64,000 nt of DNA from JACCTU01 sp963848525 (GCA_963848525.1 CAWKDZ010000005.1:310001-374000); one strand, 5' to 3'. Counted from the stretch's first letter, positions 42,640 through 51,547 are shown. Notes: generated from the sequence alone by a model not told the origin. Numbers and translations are program-made.

Positions 42640-44119
42640 TTAGGATCGGCGGACGCCTCAGGAGGGCTTGCATGACCTCTTTTGCGATCGGCGCCGCGGT
42701 CGTGCCGCCTGCGCCGCTCTGGTTCTCGAGCATCACCGCGATCGCGACGCGAGGCGCGCCGACCGGAGCGAACGCGATGAACGACGTCTGGTTGCGGCCG
42801 CGGATGCCCGTCTCGGCGGTTCCCGTCTTGCCGGCGACGCGGACGCCCGGGATCTGCGCCCTCGTGCCGGTGCCGGACTGAACGACGGCCTCCATCGCAC
42901 CGGCGAGCTCGGACGCGTTGTGCTGGCTCATCGTCCGGCCGAGCGCGCTTCGCCGCGTGCGGGTGACGACCCCGCCCTTCGGGCCGACGACCCGGTCGAC
43001 GACGTGCGGCTGCATGACGACGCCGCGGTTCGCGACGCCGGCGGCGACCATCGCCATCTGCATCGGCGTGACCTGGAGCTCGGCCTGCCCGAACGCGAGC
43101 CGGCCGGGGTCGACCTGGCTCGAGTCCGTCGGCTCGAATGGCTCGCCCCTGCGATAGAGCCCGCTGATCCGGCGCTCGTCGGCCGGCGTTTCCAGCGGGG
43201 GCAGCGAGTAGAACCCGAAGTCCTTCATCTCCTGCACGATCGGGTCGGGCCCGAGCTCCTTGCCGATCTCGCAGAAGATCGAGTTGATCGAGTACTGGAT
43301 CGACTGGAAGAGCGTGACCAGCCCGAACGGGCGCGACGTGTCGTAGTTGTTCACGCGCCGGCCGTACTCGATGCAGTAGCCCGGGTCGGTCCTGCGCGAC
43401 TCCATCGTGTACTTGCCGCTCTCGAGCGCCGCCGCCGCGGTGACGACCTTGAACGTCGAGCCGGGGACGTACGCGCCCTGCGTCGCGCGGTTGAGGAACG
43501 GCGAGGGCCGCGGGCAGTCGGCGCGCGTGCGGCGGTTGATCTGGCGATAGTTGCCCTCGACGAGGTTCGGGTCGTACGTCGGGGTCGAGACCATCACGAG
43601 CACGCGGCCGCTCGCCGGCTCGATCGCGACGACGGAGCCGCACCGCCGGCCGAGCGCCCGCAGCGCCACGCCCTGCGCGCGGGCGTTCAGCGTCAGCACG
43701 AGGTCGTTGCCGACGACGTGGCGGCCGAGCAGCTTGTCGACGTTTGTGCCGACGACCGTGCTCAGGTTCGCGTTCGAGCCCGTCAGGAAGTCGTTCATCG
43801 ACTCCTCGAGCCCGGCGCGCGAGCGCACCTGCGTCGAGTAGCCGACGACGTGCGCGGCGAGCCCTCGCGTCGGGTAGCGCCGGAAGTAGAGCGTGCGGCC
43901 GCCGACCTTGCGCGGCCGGTTGCGCGCGAAGACGGTTCGGCCGTTCGAGGCGTAGATCGTCCCGCGCTCGACCGTGAACTGCGCGACGGTCTGGATCGCG
44001 TTCTCCTGCCGCTGCGCGAGCCCGGGTGCCGCCCACGACTGCCAGTACGTCGTCGCCAGGATCAGCGAGCCGATCAGCGCGAGCGAGAAGACGGCGAGCC
44101 TGCTGATCGCGCGGTTCAC
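42640..44119 (-). CDS. pbpA: penicillin-binding transpeptidase (PbpA type)
   Basis: Class B penicillin-binding protein, partner of the RodA/FtsW glycosyltransferase encoded just before it. A membrane anchor (VFSLALIGSLILATTYW) is followed by a dimerisation region and the transpeptidase domain with the three active-site motifs STFK (GAYVPGSTFKVV), SIN (QYSINSIF) and KTG (VAGKTGTAE). GTG start in a GTGA overlap with ftsW. The end is uncertain: after IAKEVMQALLRR no in-frame stop occurs and the frame stays open far into pknB. Stops in the frame of pknB are at 42658-42660 and 42640-42642, which suggests a one-base error near the end. Confidence 0.88.
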
Positions 44120-45444
44120 GAGCGCGGCGCGTTCGCGCGGTTCGAGACCAGCAGCAGGCCGGCCAGGAGGACGAAGTTCGCGAGCAGGCTCGAGCCGCCG
44201 TAGCTCACGAACGGGAGCGTCAGCCCCGTCAGCGGGATCAGGCGGAGGACACCGCCGACGATGATGAACGTCTGCAGCGCGAAGCTGAACGTGAGGCCGA
44301 CCGCGAGCAGCTTCGAGAAGCCGTCCTGCGCGAGCATCGCCACCCTGAATCCGCGCGCGACGAACAGCATGTAGACGAGCAGTACCGCGGCGATCCCGAC
44401 GAGCCCGAGCTCGTGGGCGAGCGCGGCGTAGATGAAGTCGGTGTTCAGGTGCGGGATCAGGTCCTGGCCGCCCGTCGACGAGAACGTCCCGCGGCCAAGC
44501 CCGGTGCCGCCGAACCCGCCGTACGCGATCGCGAACAGCGACTGCACGAGCTGGTAGCCCTCGTCCTGCGCGTACCGCCACGGATCGAGCCAGATCGAGA
44601 CGCGGTCCTCGACGCGCGGGACGACCCGGTACACGAATGCAGCGCCCGCGAGGAAGAGCGCCGCGCCGCCGACGACGAAGATCAACCGCGTCGTGGCGAC
44701 GTAGAGCATCGCCAGGAAGATCCCGAAGTAGAGGAGGCCCGAGCCCAGGTCGTTCGTCTGCACGAGCACTGCCATCGCGCCGCCCCAGATCAGGAGCAGC
44801 GGCCCGAAGTCCTTCAGCCGGCCCTGGCCCAGCACCTCGCGCTTCTCGCGCAGGTAGCCCGCGAGGAAGACGATCAGGAGGATCTTCGCGAACTCGCCCG
44901 GCTGGAACTGGAACGGCCCGATCCCGACCCAGAGCCGTGCGCCGTTCACCGTGCGCCCGATCACGGGCAGCGCCGGGAGCACGAGCAGCGCGAGCGCGCC
45001 GAGCCCGATCACGTACTTGTACGACTCGAGGCGGCGGAAGTCGCGTCGCATCGCCAGGAGCGTGAGCGAGAAGAGGCCGACGCCGATCACGACCCAGAGC
45101 CCCTGCCTGAACGCGTCCTCCGGCTCGAGCCGGTAGATCTCGGTCACGCCGACCGCGGTCAGGAAGGCCGCCAGCGGGAGCAGGTACGGGTCGGCGTGCG
45201 GCACGGTCAGGCGCGCGACGACGTGCGCGGCGAGGTAGAGGAAGACGAAGAAGCCCGCGTACGTGAGCGACTCGGGCGAGACCACCTCGGAGCGGGCGAT
45301 GTAGACGCTCGCGAAGCCGATCCCGGTCAGCAGGCCGACGACGAGCAGGTTGAGGAGCTCGCGGTTGCGGGCGGAAGAGTTCCCGTCATGACGGATCCTC
45401 CGCTCGCGCCCGAGCGGCCGTCGTGACGGGAGCTCGAACGTCAT
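44116..45444 (-). CDS. rodA: FtsW/RodA/SpoVE-family peptidoglycan glycosyltransferase
   Basis: SEDS glycosyltransferase that polymerises lipid II in the cytoplasmic membrane. The 442-residue product has about ten hydrophobic segments. Conserved blocks are NGARLWVGIGPFQFQPGEFA (the periplasmic loop with the catalytic-region residues), NDLGSGLLYFGIFL and the C-terminal GLTLPFVSYGGSSLLANF. A longer cytoplasmic basic N-terminus precedes the first helix. Next to pbpA, as in the Mycobacterium pstP-rodA-pbpA-pknA-pknB operon. Start overlaps the phosphatase stop. Confidence 0.95.
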   Translation of the reverse strand: MTFELPSRRPLGRERRIRHDGNSSARNRELLNLLVVGLLTGIGFASVYIARSEVVSPESLTYAGFFVFLYLAAHVVARLTVPHADPYLLPLAAFLTAVGVTEIYRLEPEDAFRQGLWVVIGVGLFSLTLLAMRRDFRRLESYKYVIGLGALALLVLPALPVIGRTVNGARLWVGIGPFQFQPGEFAKILLIVFLAGYLREKREVLGQGRLKDFGPLLLIWGGAMAVLVQTNDLGSGLLYFGIFLAMLYVATTRLIFVVGGAALFLAGAAFVYRVVPRVEDRVSIWLDPWRYAQDEGYQLVQSLFAIAYGGFGGTGLGRGTFSSTGGQDLIPHLNTDFIYAALAHELGLVGIAAVLLVYMLFVARGFRVAMLAQDGFSKLLAVGLTFSFALQTFIIVGGVLRLIPLTGLTLPFVSYGGSSLLANFVLLAGLLLVSNRANAPRS

Positions 45445-46391
45445 GCCGCGAGGCCCCAGAGGATCAGGAACGCGACCACGAAGAGCAGTGCGAGGACGAC
45501 GAGGAACGAGAGCAGGCGCGAGCGGAAGCTCCGGCGGCGCGACTGGGCGGGCTCGCGCTCGTAGGCCGCGGCCAGCTCCTCGGCGCTGACGACCATCGTG
45601 TCGACCGTGGGGACTGCGTCCGCCTCGGTGAGCGTGTCCTCGTCGTCGGCGTCGTCTGCCGGTGCCGCGGCGACGGCCTTCTCCTCGATCGCCGCATCGT
45701 CGCCCACGACCTCGAACGCGACGACGGTGATGTTGTCCTCGCCGCCGCCGCGGTTCGCCGCCTTGATCAACGCCTTGACGAGCGCGTCGAGATCGCCGCG
45801 CTGCTGCTCGACCAGGCGCAGGATCTCGTCGTCCTCGACCATCGTCGTCAGGCCGTCGGAGCAGAGCAGGAAGAGGTCGCCCGCGCGCGGCTCGACCGCG
45901 AACGTGTCCACGTCGACGTCCGGGTCGGTCCCGACCGCGCGCGTCATCATCGAGCGCTGCGGGTGGACCTCGGCCTCCTCGCGCGAGAGCTTGCCGCTCC
46001 GCACGAGCTCGCCGACGAGCGAGTGGTCCTCCGTCAGCTGCTCGAGCTTGCCGTCCCGGACGAGGTAGGCGCGCGAGTCCCCGACGTGGCCGATCGAGAC
46101 CGAGCCGTCCTCGACCGACGCGACGGTGAGCGTCGTGCCCATCCCCGACGTGCCCGGGTCCTCCTGCGAGCGCCGGTGCACGCGGCGGTTCGCCTCCTGG
46201 ATCAGGTCCTCGACGGCCGCCCCCCGTTCCTTGACCGCACCGGCCGCCAGCTTCGACGCGATCTCGCCCGCCTGCGCCCCGCCCATCCCGTCGGCGACTG
46301 CGAACAGCGGCGGCTCGAGCACGTACGAGTCCTCGTTGCGGCGACGCTTGCGACCCGGGTCGCTGCCGCCCGCCGAGCGGCCGAGCTTCAC
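45441..46391 (-). CDS. pstP: PP2C-family Ser/Thr phosphatase (PstP type)
   Basis: Membrane phosphatase that reverses the kinases of this operon. The 316 residues contain the full PP2C motif set: KRRRNEDSYV, FAVADGMGGAQAGE, IGHVGDSRAYLV, LLCSDGLTTMV and GGGEDNITVV, with all metal-binding aspartates. A juxtamembrane acidic linker (about 235-290) and one C-terminal helix (LLSFLVVLALLFVVAFLILW) follow; unlike mycobacterial PstP almost nothing lies outside the membrane. GTG start at 46391 overlapping the fhaB stop. Confidence 0.94.
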   Translation of the reverse strand: MKLGRSAGGSDPGRKRRRNEDSYVLEPPLFAVADGMGGAQAGEIASKLAAGAVKERGAAVEDLIQEANRRVHRRSQEDPGTSGMGTTLTVASVEDGSVSIGHVGDSRAYLVRDGKLEQLTEDHSLVGELVRSGKLSREEAEVHPQRSMMTRAVGTDPDVDVDTFAVEPRAGDLFLLCSDGLTTMVEDDEILRLVEQQRGDLDALVKALIKAANRGGGEDNITVVAFEVVGDDAAIEEKAVAAAPADDADDEDTLTEADAVPTVDTMVVSAEELAAAYEREPAQSRRRSFRSRLLSFLVVLALLFVVAFLILWGLAA

Positions 46392-46903
46392 CGGTCGTAC
46401 CTCAGGTCGGTCTCCCCGACGCGCACGATGTCGCCCGGCGCGAGGCGGCGCGGACGCTCGAGCTGAGCGCCGTTCACGAACGTGCCGTTCGTCGAGCCGC
46501 GGTCCTGGACCCAGACGCCGTCGCGGCGCGGCTCGAAGCGCGCGTGGCGCGCCGACGCGAACTCGTCTTCCTCCAGAGGCACGTCGTTCTGGCCGCCGCG
46601 GCCGAACGTCAGCGCGGCCGAGTCGAGCTCGAACGTCGTGCCCTCCTCGAGCGCGGGGCTCTTGACCACGACCAGCTTTCCGGTCTGCACGGGCTGCGGG
46701 GCCGCCAGCCCGGACGCCGCTGCCGCCTCGGCGTCTCCGGGGCGGAGGATGAAGCTCTCCTGCGGCATGCGGACGTCGCGGCTGGCGCTCCGCACGATCC
46801 GCCAGATGAAGAGGTAGAGGAGGACGAGGAAGAGCACCTTGAGCACGAGCAGCGCCTCGTCGACGGCGATCGAGTCGCCGAGCGTGGCTCCGAACACGTT
46901 CAC
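46388..46903 (-). CDS. fhaB: FHA-domain protein FhaB
   Basis: A 171-residue protein with an N-terminal membrane helix (VLKVLFLVLLYLFIWRIV), a linker and a C-terminal forkhead-associated domain (about 78-170) that reads phosphothreonine. FHA hallmarks are TFGRGGQNDVPL, SARHARFEP and DRGSTNGTFVNG. Its counterpart in Mycobacterium binds the phosphorylated kinase and recruits septal proteins. GTG start overlaps the fhaA stop (GTGA). Confidence 0.93.
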   Translation of the reverse strand: MNVFGATLGDSIAVDEALLVLKVLFLVLLYLFIWRIVRSASRDVRMPQESFILRPGDAEAAAASGLAAPQPVQTGKLVVVKSPALEEGTTFELDSAALTFGRGGQNDVPLEEDEFASARHARFEPRRDGVWVQDRGSTNGTFVNGAQLERPRRLAPGDIVRVGETDLRYDR

Positions 46904-47670
46904 TCCAGCTCCTGCTGGAAGACCAGGTCGGTCGAGCCGATCGTGACCGTGTCGCCCGAGTCGAGCCGCGCACGCTTGGCCCGCCGGCCGTTGACCTCGA
47001 TCCCGTTCGTCGAGTCGAGGTCGACGATCCAGTACGCCGTCCCTTCCTGGCGCACCTCGGCGTGGCGGCGCGAGACGTTCGGGTCGGCCAGCTGCACGTC
47101 GCAGTCCTTTGAGCGGCCGATCACGCTTCGCCGCTTACGCAGGTCGTGCCGCTCGCCGTCGACGTCGAGGTAGGCGAGCTCCCGCTCGACGCCGAGCTCC
47201 ACGGGCGAGGCCGCCTGCGTCTCGACCGGCGCCGACGGTTTGTAGATCATCGTCGCTCCGGACTCGACGTCGGGCGCGGGAGCCTCCGCCGGCACGGCCC
47301 GCTGCGGCTGGGCCATCCGGGTCGCGATCCCGAACTCCCCGACCTCGAGGTCCTCGTCGGTGTCGATCAGCACCTTCGGGCTCGAGAGCAGGGCGTAGGA
47401 CTCGCGCCGGGCATGCGCGGCGAGGTAGTCCTGGAGCTCGGTGATCAGCGACGCCTCGTAGCCCTCGAACTGCGCCCGGTCGCCGGGCGAGAGGTAAACG
47501 CTGTACTCGTTCGGGACGTAGATCCGGGAGACGGAGACCTGCCGGTGGTCGTCCATCTCCTTGACGAGCTTGCGCGCGAGTTCGACCGGCTGCACGTTCG
47601 TGCGAAAGGCGCGGCCGAAGACACCCTCGACGAGGGCTTCGATCTTCTGTTCGATGGCGCGGAGAACCAT
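46900..47670 (-). CDS. fhaA: DUF3662 and FHA-domain protein FhaA
   Basis: A 256-residue protein with an N-terminal DUF3662 domain (about 1-120: FGRAFRTNVQPVELARKLVK) and a C-terminal FHA domain (about 170-255: RSVIGRSKDCDVQLADPN, SRRHAEVR, DLDSTNGIEVNGRR). In Mycobacterium, FhaA binds the pseudokinase MviN and slows peptidoglycan synthesis when bound. A GGGGAAA sequence 11 bases before the ATG may be its ribosome binding site, and TAGAAT at 47695-47700 overlaps the stop of the upstream kinase gene. Confidence 0.94.
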   Translation of the reverse strand: MVLRAIEQKIEALVEGVFGRAFRTNVQPVELARKLVKEMDDHRQVSVSRIYVPNEYSVYLSPGDRAQFEGYEASLITELQDYLAAHARRESYALLSSPKVLIDTDEDLEVGEFGIATRMAQPQRAVPAEAPAPDVESGATMIYKPSAPVETQAASPVELGVERELAYLDVDGERHDLRKRRSVIGRSKDCDVQLADPNVSRRHAEVRQEGTAYWIVDLDSTNGIEVNGRRAKRARLDSGDTVTIGSTDLVFQQELE

Positions 47671-47697
47671 GGCGGCGAGTTTCCCCGCCGGCTGATT

Positions 47698-49131
47698 CTA
47701 AGTCGCCGCTCTCGCGGCCAAGACCGCCGAGGCGGCCCAGGTCGCCGCGATCACGGGGAGGGCTTCCAGCTCGGCGTTGGGAAGCAAGAGCGTAGCCATC
47801 AGGCCTGCGCCCCAGAGCACGGCCCGCCACGGCGTGCGGGCGAGCGTGACCGTTGCGGCCGCGACGGCGAGCCCGAGGGCCACTCGCCACGTCTCCGCCG
47901 GTACGGCGCCGGCGAACGCGTCCAGCGCGACGAATGGGCTCTCCTCGCGTGCGATCCCGAGCGGGGCCAGACCGGCCAGCGCGACCGTGGCCGTCGCCGC
48001 GATCGCTCCGCGCCGGACCGGGCGCGGCGCCGAGGTCACGAGCGCGAGCCAGACCGGCGCGAGCGCGGCGAAGAGCAGGGCGAGCCCGAGCGAGTAGTTC
48101 CCGAGCGGGAGCACGGCGACGCCGAGCGCGGCCGCGAGCCCGAGGCGAGGGCGGAAGAAGGCGAGCGCGGCGGCGAGCGCGGCGAGCGCGGCGGCGAGCC
48201 CCGGCGGCCAGAAGGGCAGGACGGTCGCGGCTCCGACGGCGAGGATCCCCGCGGCCGCAGCGCGGGCCGAGCGGGCAAGTAACACAGTGTTACGTGCCCC
48301 GGCGACCGGGCGGCGCGGGCGCGCGTCGCGCAGCAGGTCGGCGAGACGCGCGGCGGTCGGGCGCTTGCGCGGGTCGAGCGCGAGTGCGTGGTCGACGGCC
48401 TCGAGCAGCGCGGGCGGCAGGTCCGGACGCTCGCTCCGCAGGGGCGGCGGCCCCGCCTCGATCGCGCGCCCGGTTTCCATCAGCGACGGACGCCAGAACG
48501 GATGCCGGCCCGCCAGTGCCTCCCAGAGCATCACGCCCACGGCCCAGATGTCACCCGGAACGCCGCCCTGCTCGCCGGCGAGCCGCTCGGGCGAGATGTA
48601 GGCGAGCGTCCCCGGCACGTCGCCGACCGCGGTCAGGGTCTCGGCCTCGGCGAACGCCGCGAGTCCGAAGTCCAGCAGCTTGACGTTGCCGCTCTCGCCG
48701 ACGAGCACGTTCGCGGGCTTGACGTCGCGGTGGACGACGCCCCGTCCATGGGCGTGCGCGAGGCCCTCGAGCACCTGCGCGCAGGCCTCGATCGCCTCGG
48801 CGTCGGTCAGCTCGCGGGCGCGCAGCGCCTCGCGGAACGTCCGGCCCGGCGCGTACTCGTACGCGATGTAGACATGGCCCCGCTCCCGCCCGAACGCATA
48901 CGAGCGCAGGCAGGTCGGATGCCGAAGGCGCGCGGCGGCCTCGGCCTCGCGGTCCGCGCGAGCACCCGCCTTTCCCTCGCGGGGGACGATCTTCAGGGCG
49001 ACGTCGAGCCCGGTCTGCTCGTCGCGGGCGAGCCAGACGGAGCCCGAGCCGCCGCTCCCGAGGGGGCGCAGGGGCCGGTAACGCCCCAGCGCGAGCTCGG
49101 GCGCAGGGTGGTTCGCAAGGGCTTGCGCCAC
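47698..49131 (-). CDS. multi-spanning membrane Ser/Thr kinase
   Basis: A 477-residue kinase that heads the operon. The kinase domain (about 15-265) is complete: PLGSGGSGSVWLARD, VALKIVPRE, VVHRDVKPANVLVG, LLDFGLAAFAE and AYISPERL. Unlike PknA or PknB it has no PASTA repeats; residues 285-477 form about six hydrophobic segments (AAAAGILAVGAATVLPFW and later ones) with almost no extracellular domain, so any signal would come through the membrane. GTG start. Divergent from the CARDB-like gene, with a 62-base spacer. Confidence 0.9.
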   Translation of the reverse strand: MAQALANHPAPELALGRYRPLRPLGSGGSGSVWLARDEQTGLDVALKIVPREGKAGARADREAEAAARLRHPTCLRSYAFGRERGHVYIAYEYAPGRTFREALRARELTDAEAIEACAQVLEGLAHAHGRGVVHRDVKPANVLVGESGNVKLLDFGLAAFAEAETLTAVGDVPGTLAYISPERLAGEQGGVPGDIWAVGVMLWEALAGRHPFWRPSLMETGRAIEAGPPPLRSERPDLPPALLEAVDHALALDPRKRPTAARLADLLRDARPRRPVAGARNTVLLARSARAAAAGILAVGAATVLPFWPPGLAAALAALAAALAFFRPRLGLAAALGVAVLPLGNYSLGLALLFAALAPVWLALVTSAPRPVRRGAIAATATVALAGLAPLGIAREESPFVALDAFAGAVPAETWRVALGLAVAAATVTLARTPWRAVLWGAGLMATLLLPNAELEALPVIAATWAASAVLAARAAT

Positions 49132-49176
49132 GGTTCAAGAGGGGTTAAGCACCCATGGGCGAAGTCCTGCGGGGGT

Positions 49177-49182
49177 TAGAGT
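49177..49182 (+). promoter_or_regulatory. possible -10 element of the CARDB-like gene
   Basis: TAGAGT, 11 bases before the ATG at 49194, preceded by a GGGGG run. Confidence 0.35.
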
Positions 49183-49193
49183 CACCCACGCTC

Positions 49194-50354
49194 ATGTCCG
49201 AGCGCGACGACGACATCATCGAGTTCGACTTCTTCGACGACGATGCGGACACGCAGCAGGCGACGCAGAGCCGTCCCGCGCCGGGCACGCGCGGCGGGCG
49301 CTCGGGCGGCGGCCCGCCCCGCAGGCCGCAGCTGCGCGGCCCGCAGGGCTTCACGCCGCTCCTCCGCCTCATCCTCCTGGTCGCCCTCGCGATCTTCGTC
49401 GTGGTCGTGCTCGTCTTCTGGGTCCAGAGCTGTCGCAGCGAGAGCCGCGAGAACGCCTACCGCGACTACATGGAGGAGATGAACCAGGTCGCGGACTCGT
49501 CGGCCGCGATCGGCAGCGACCTCAACGAACAGCTGACGACGCCCGGGGTCGGGGAGGAGGACCTGATCAACGCGATCAACGGTCTCGCCTCGCGCCAGAA
49601 CCAGGTCGTCACCAACGCGGAGGGCATCGACCCACCGGGACCGCTGCGCGACGCGCACACCGCCTCGATCGAGGCGCTTCAGTTCCGCAGCAGCGGGCTC
49701 AACGGCCTCGCCGGCGCGTTCGAGCAGACGGCGAACTCACGCGACGCCGCCGCGTCCGGCCGGCTGCTCGCCACCCAGGCCGAGCGCTTCGTCGCGAGCG
49801 ACGTGATCTGGGACGACCTCTTCGTCGAGCCCTCGAAGACCGAGCTCGAGGAACAGGGAATCACGGGCGTGGCCGTGCCGGACTCGAACTTCATCGTCAC
49901 GTCCGACCTCGCGAGCGAGCGCTCGATGACCGCGCTCTGGCGGCGGCTGAACGAGGCGGCCCAGGGCGGGACGCCGACCGGCCTGCACGGGACCGGGATC
50001 GTCTCGACGGTCGTGCTGCCCTCGGGCGAGCAGCTGAACGAGGGCGAGGAGACGGTTGTCGAGGCCGGCAGCGACCTCGCCTTCCGCGTCACGATCCAGA
50101 ACAGCGGCGAGTCGCAGGAGGTCGGGATCGAGGTCACGCTGACGATCCAGAAGAGCCCCGAGCCGATCGTGCAGACGAAGACGATCCAGCTGATCAACTC
50201 GGGCGAGTCGAAGAGCGTCGAGTTCGAGGATCTCGGCCAGCCGCCGTTCGGCCCGACGACGCCGGTGAAGGTCGACGTCGCGCCGGTGCCGGGCGAGGCG
50301 AGGACGCAGAACAACAGCGCCGAGTATCAGGTCGTCTTCGCGTTGCCTCGCTAG
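49194..50354 (+). CDS. single-pass membrane protein with C-terminal CARDB-like domain
   Basis: A 386-residue protein. The cytoplasmic N-terminus is acidic (IIEFDFFDDDAD), then Gly/Arg/Pro-rich; one helix follows (LLRLILLVALAIFVVVVLVF, about 60-80). Outside, residues 85-240 are helical and residues 265-386 form a beta sandwich with FRVTIQNSGESQEVGIEVT, the pattern of CARDB adhesion-like domains. It is divergent from the cell-division kinase operon and may be one of its targets, which is only an inference. Confidence 0.7.
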   Translation: MSERDDDIIEFDFFDDDADTQQATQSRPAPGTRGGRSGGGPPRRPQLRGPQGFTPLLRLILLVALAIFVVVVLVFWVQSCRSESRENAYRDYMEEMNQVADSSAAIGSDLNEQLTTPGVGEEDLINAINGLASRQNQVVTNAEGIDPPGPLRDAHTASIEALQFRSSGLNGLAGAFEQTANSRDAAASGRLLATQAERFVASDVIWDDLFVEPSKTELEEQGITGVAVPDSNFIVTSDLASERSMTALWRRLNEAAQGGTPTGLHGTGIVSTVVLPSGEQLNEGEETVVEAGSDLAFRVTIQNSGESQEVGIEVTLTIQKSPEPIVQTKTIQLINSGESKSVEFEDLGQPPFGPTTPVKVDVAPVPGEARTQNNSAEYQVVFALPR

Positions 50355-50383
50355 CCTCGGGCCCCTCCCAGCAATACACGCCG

Positions 50384-50495
50384 GCTTCTGGCCCGCGATC
50401 ACGCGGCGCCAGAGTCCACCCTCGCTCTTACCAAGGCTGGCAGCCTTGGCTGCGAGCGAGTGCGGCCTCTGGCTTGGTGCTCGCGACCCAGAAGC
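50384..50495. ncRNA. 112-base nested inverted repeat, possible structured RNA
   Basis: Four nested complementary blocks lie in the 172-base spacer before the DUF4446 gene: GCTTCTGG (50384-50391) with CCAGAAGC (50488-50495); GCCAGAG (50408-50414) with CTCTGGC (50467-50473); CTCGCTC (50421-50427) with GAGCGAG (50454-50460); CCAAGGCT (50431-50438) with AGCCTTGG (50442-50449). The internal loops are nearly symmetrical, and the apical loop is GGC. No gene is seen in this spacer. Confidence 0.5.
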
Positions 50496-50526
50496 TCGGC
50501 AGCATTACTGGAAGGGGCACTAGGCG

Positions 50527-51009
50527 ATGGACCTGTCCAGCTCGACCGCGGCGTGGATCGCGCTCGGCGCCGCGTTGCTGGCGCTCCTCGCGGTCGGCGT
50601 CTCACTCGTCGCGTGGCAGCGCGTCCGTCGCGTTCGCTCGGCGCAGCTCGTCCTGCTCGGCGGCGGCAAGGGCGACCTGGTCGACTTCGCGGTCTCGCTC
50701 CAGGGGCGGATCGACGACCTCCACCGCGCCGTCGACGAGGTTGCCGCTGCGCTCTCGCGCGTCGACCGACGCGTCGACGACTGCGTCTCGAAGACGTCGA
50801 TCCTGCGCTACGACGCGTACGGCGACAAGGCGGGACAGTCGTCCGCGACGTTCGCGCTCCTCGACGCGTCGCGAACCGGCGTCGTCGTCAGCGCGATCCA
50901 GGGCCGCGACTACGCGCGCATCTACATGAAGGAGCTCGACCGCGGACGGCCGTCCGTCGCGCTCTCACCCGAGGAGCTCGAGGCCGTCGAGCGCGCGATG
51001 GCGCACTGA
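50527..51009 (+). CDS. DUF4446 family protein
   Basis: A 160-residue protein with an N-terminal membrane helix (AAWIALGAALLALLAVGVSLVAW), a coiled-coil segment (DDLHRAVDEVAAALSRVDRRV) and the DUF4446 core RYDAYGDKAGQSSATFALLD and later ALSPEELEAVERA. The family is often found near parB and cell-division genes in Firmicutes and actinobacteria, with no known activity. No convincing ribosome binding site; GGAAGGGG lies 8 bases before the ATG. Its stop overlaps the next gene. Confidence 0.85.
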   Translation: MDLSSSTAAWIALGAALLALLAVGVSLVAWQRVRRVRSAQLVLLGGGKGDLVDFAVSLQGRIDDLHRAVDEVAAALSRVDRRVDDCVSKTSILRYDAYGDKAGQSSATFALLDASRTGVVVSAIQGRDYARIYMKELDRGRPSVALSPEELEAVERAMAH

Positions 51010-51518
51010 GACTCCTCTTCGCTCTTCTCGTCGCGGTCGTCGTCGCCGCCGTGACCGCCTACCTCTTCGTCTGGCCGGGCGAGGACGACGTCGACACGCG
51101 CGCGGACGCGGTGGTCGTGCTCGCGGGCGGACAGGACGACCGGCTGCCGGAGGGGGAACGGCTGGTCCGCGCCGGCGCCGCGCAGACGCTCGTGATCTCG
51201 GACGGCAACGCGAAGGGCTGGGAGGAGGCGAACCGCCTCTGCGAGTCTGGCGAGGCGGTCTGCTTCGACCCGGCCCCCTACAGCACCCAGGGCGAGGCCC
51301 GCTGGATCGCCGCGGAGGCCGAGCGGCGGGGCTGGGACTCGCTCGTCGTCGTCACGTCGTCGTACCACGTACGGAGGGCGCGGGTGATCGTCGAGCGCTG
51401 CTTCGACGGCGAGTTGAGCGTGGTCGGGAGCGATCCTTCGGCCGCGAACCGCATCCTCGGGATCGCCTGGGAATGGCCGAAGAGCCTCTACTACCTGGCC
51501 TGGAATCGGGGTTGCTAG
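51006..51518 (+). CDS. DUF218/YdcF-like membrane protein, probable CTG start
   Basis: A 170-residue protein with an N-terminal anchor (RLLFALLVAVVVAAVTAYLF) and a DUF218 Rossmann-like domain: DAVVVLAGGQDDRLPEGERLV, TLVISDGNAKGW, STQGEARWIAAEAERRGWD (the conserved Glu-Ala-Arg) and VVVTSSYHVRRARVIVER. ElyC/SanA/YdcF relatives act in envelope maintenance. The first usable start is a CTG at 51006 that overlaps the previous stop as CTGA; the first GTG (51051) would remove the membrane anchor. Confidence 0.8.
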   Translation: MRLLFALLVAVVVAAVTAYLFVWPGEDDVDTRADAVVVLAGGQDDRLPEGERLVRAGAAQTLVISDGNAKGWEEANRLCESGEAVCFDPAPYSTQGEARWIAAEAERRGWDSLVVVTSSYHVRRARVIVERCFDGELSVVGSDPSAANRILGIAWEWPKSLYYLAWNRGC

Positions 51519-51531
51519 GGACTACCTCCGC

Positions 51532-51537
51532 TAGATT
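51532..51537 (+). promoter_or_regulatory. possible -10 element of the HNH gene
   Basis: TAGATT in the context CCGCTAGATT, the same ten bases seen before gabT at 31517-31526. It is ten bases before the ATG at 51548. Confidence 0.4.
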
Positions 51538-51547
51538 TCCCTCCGGT

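Noticed and set aside
41111..44581. A 1156-codon open frame that would fuse the penicillin-binding protein to a second long domain
   Set aside because: After the transpeptidase the sequence is an out-of-frame reading of pknB, rich in Arg and Pro, with no domain. It arises from the missing pbpA stop.
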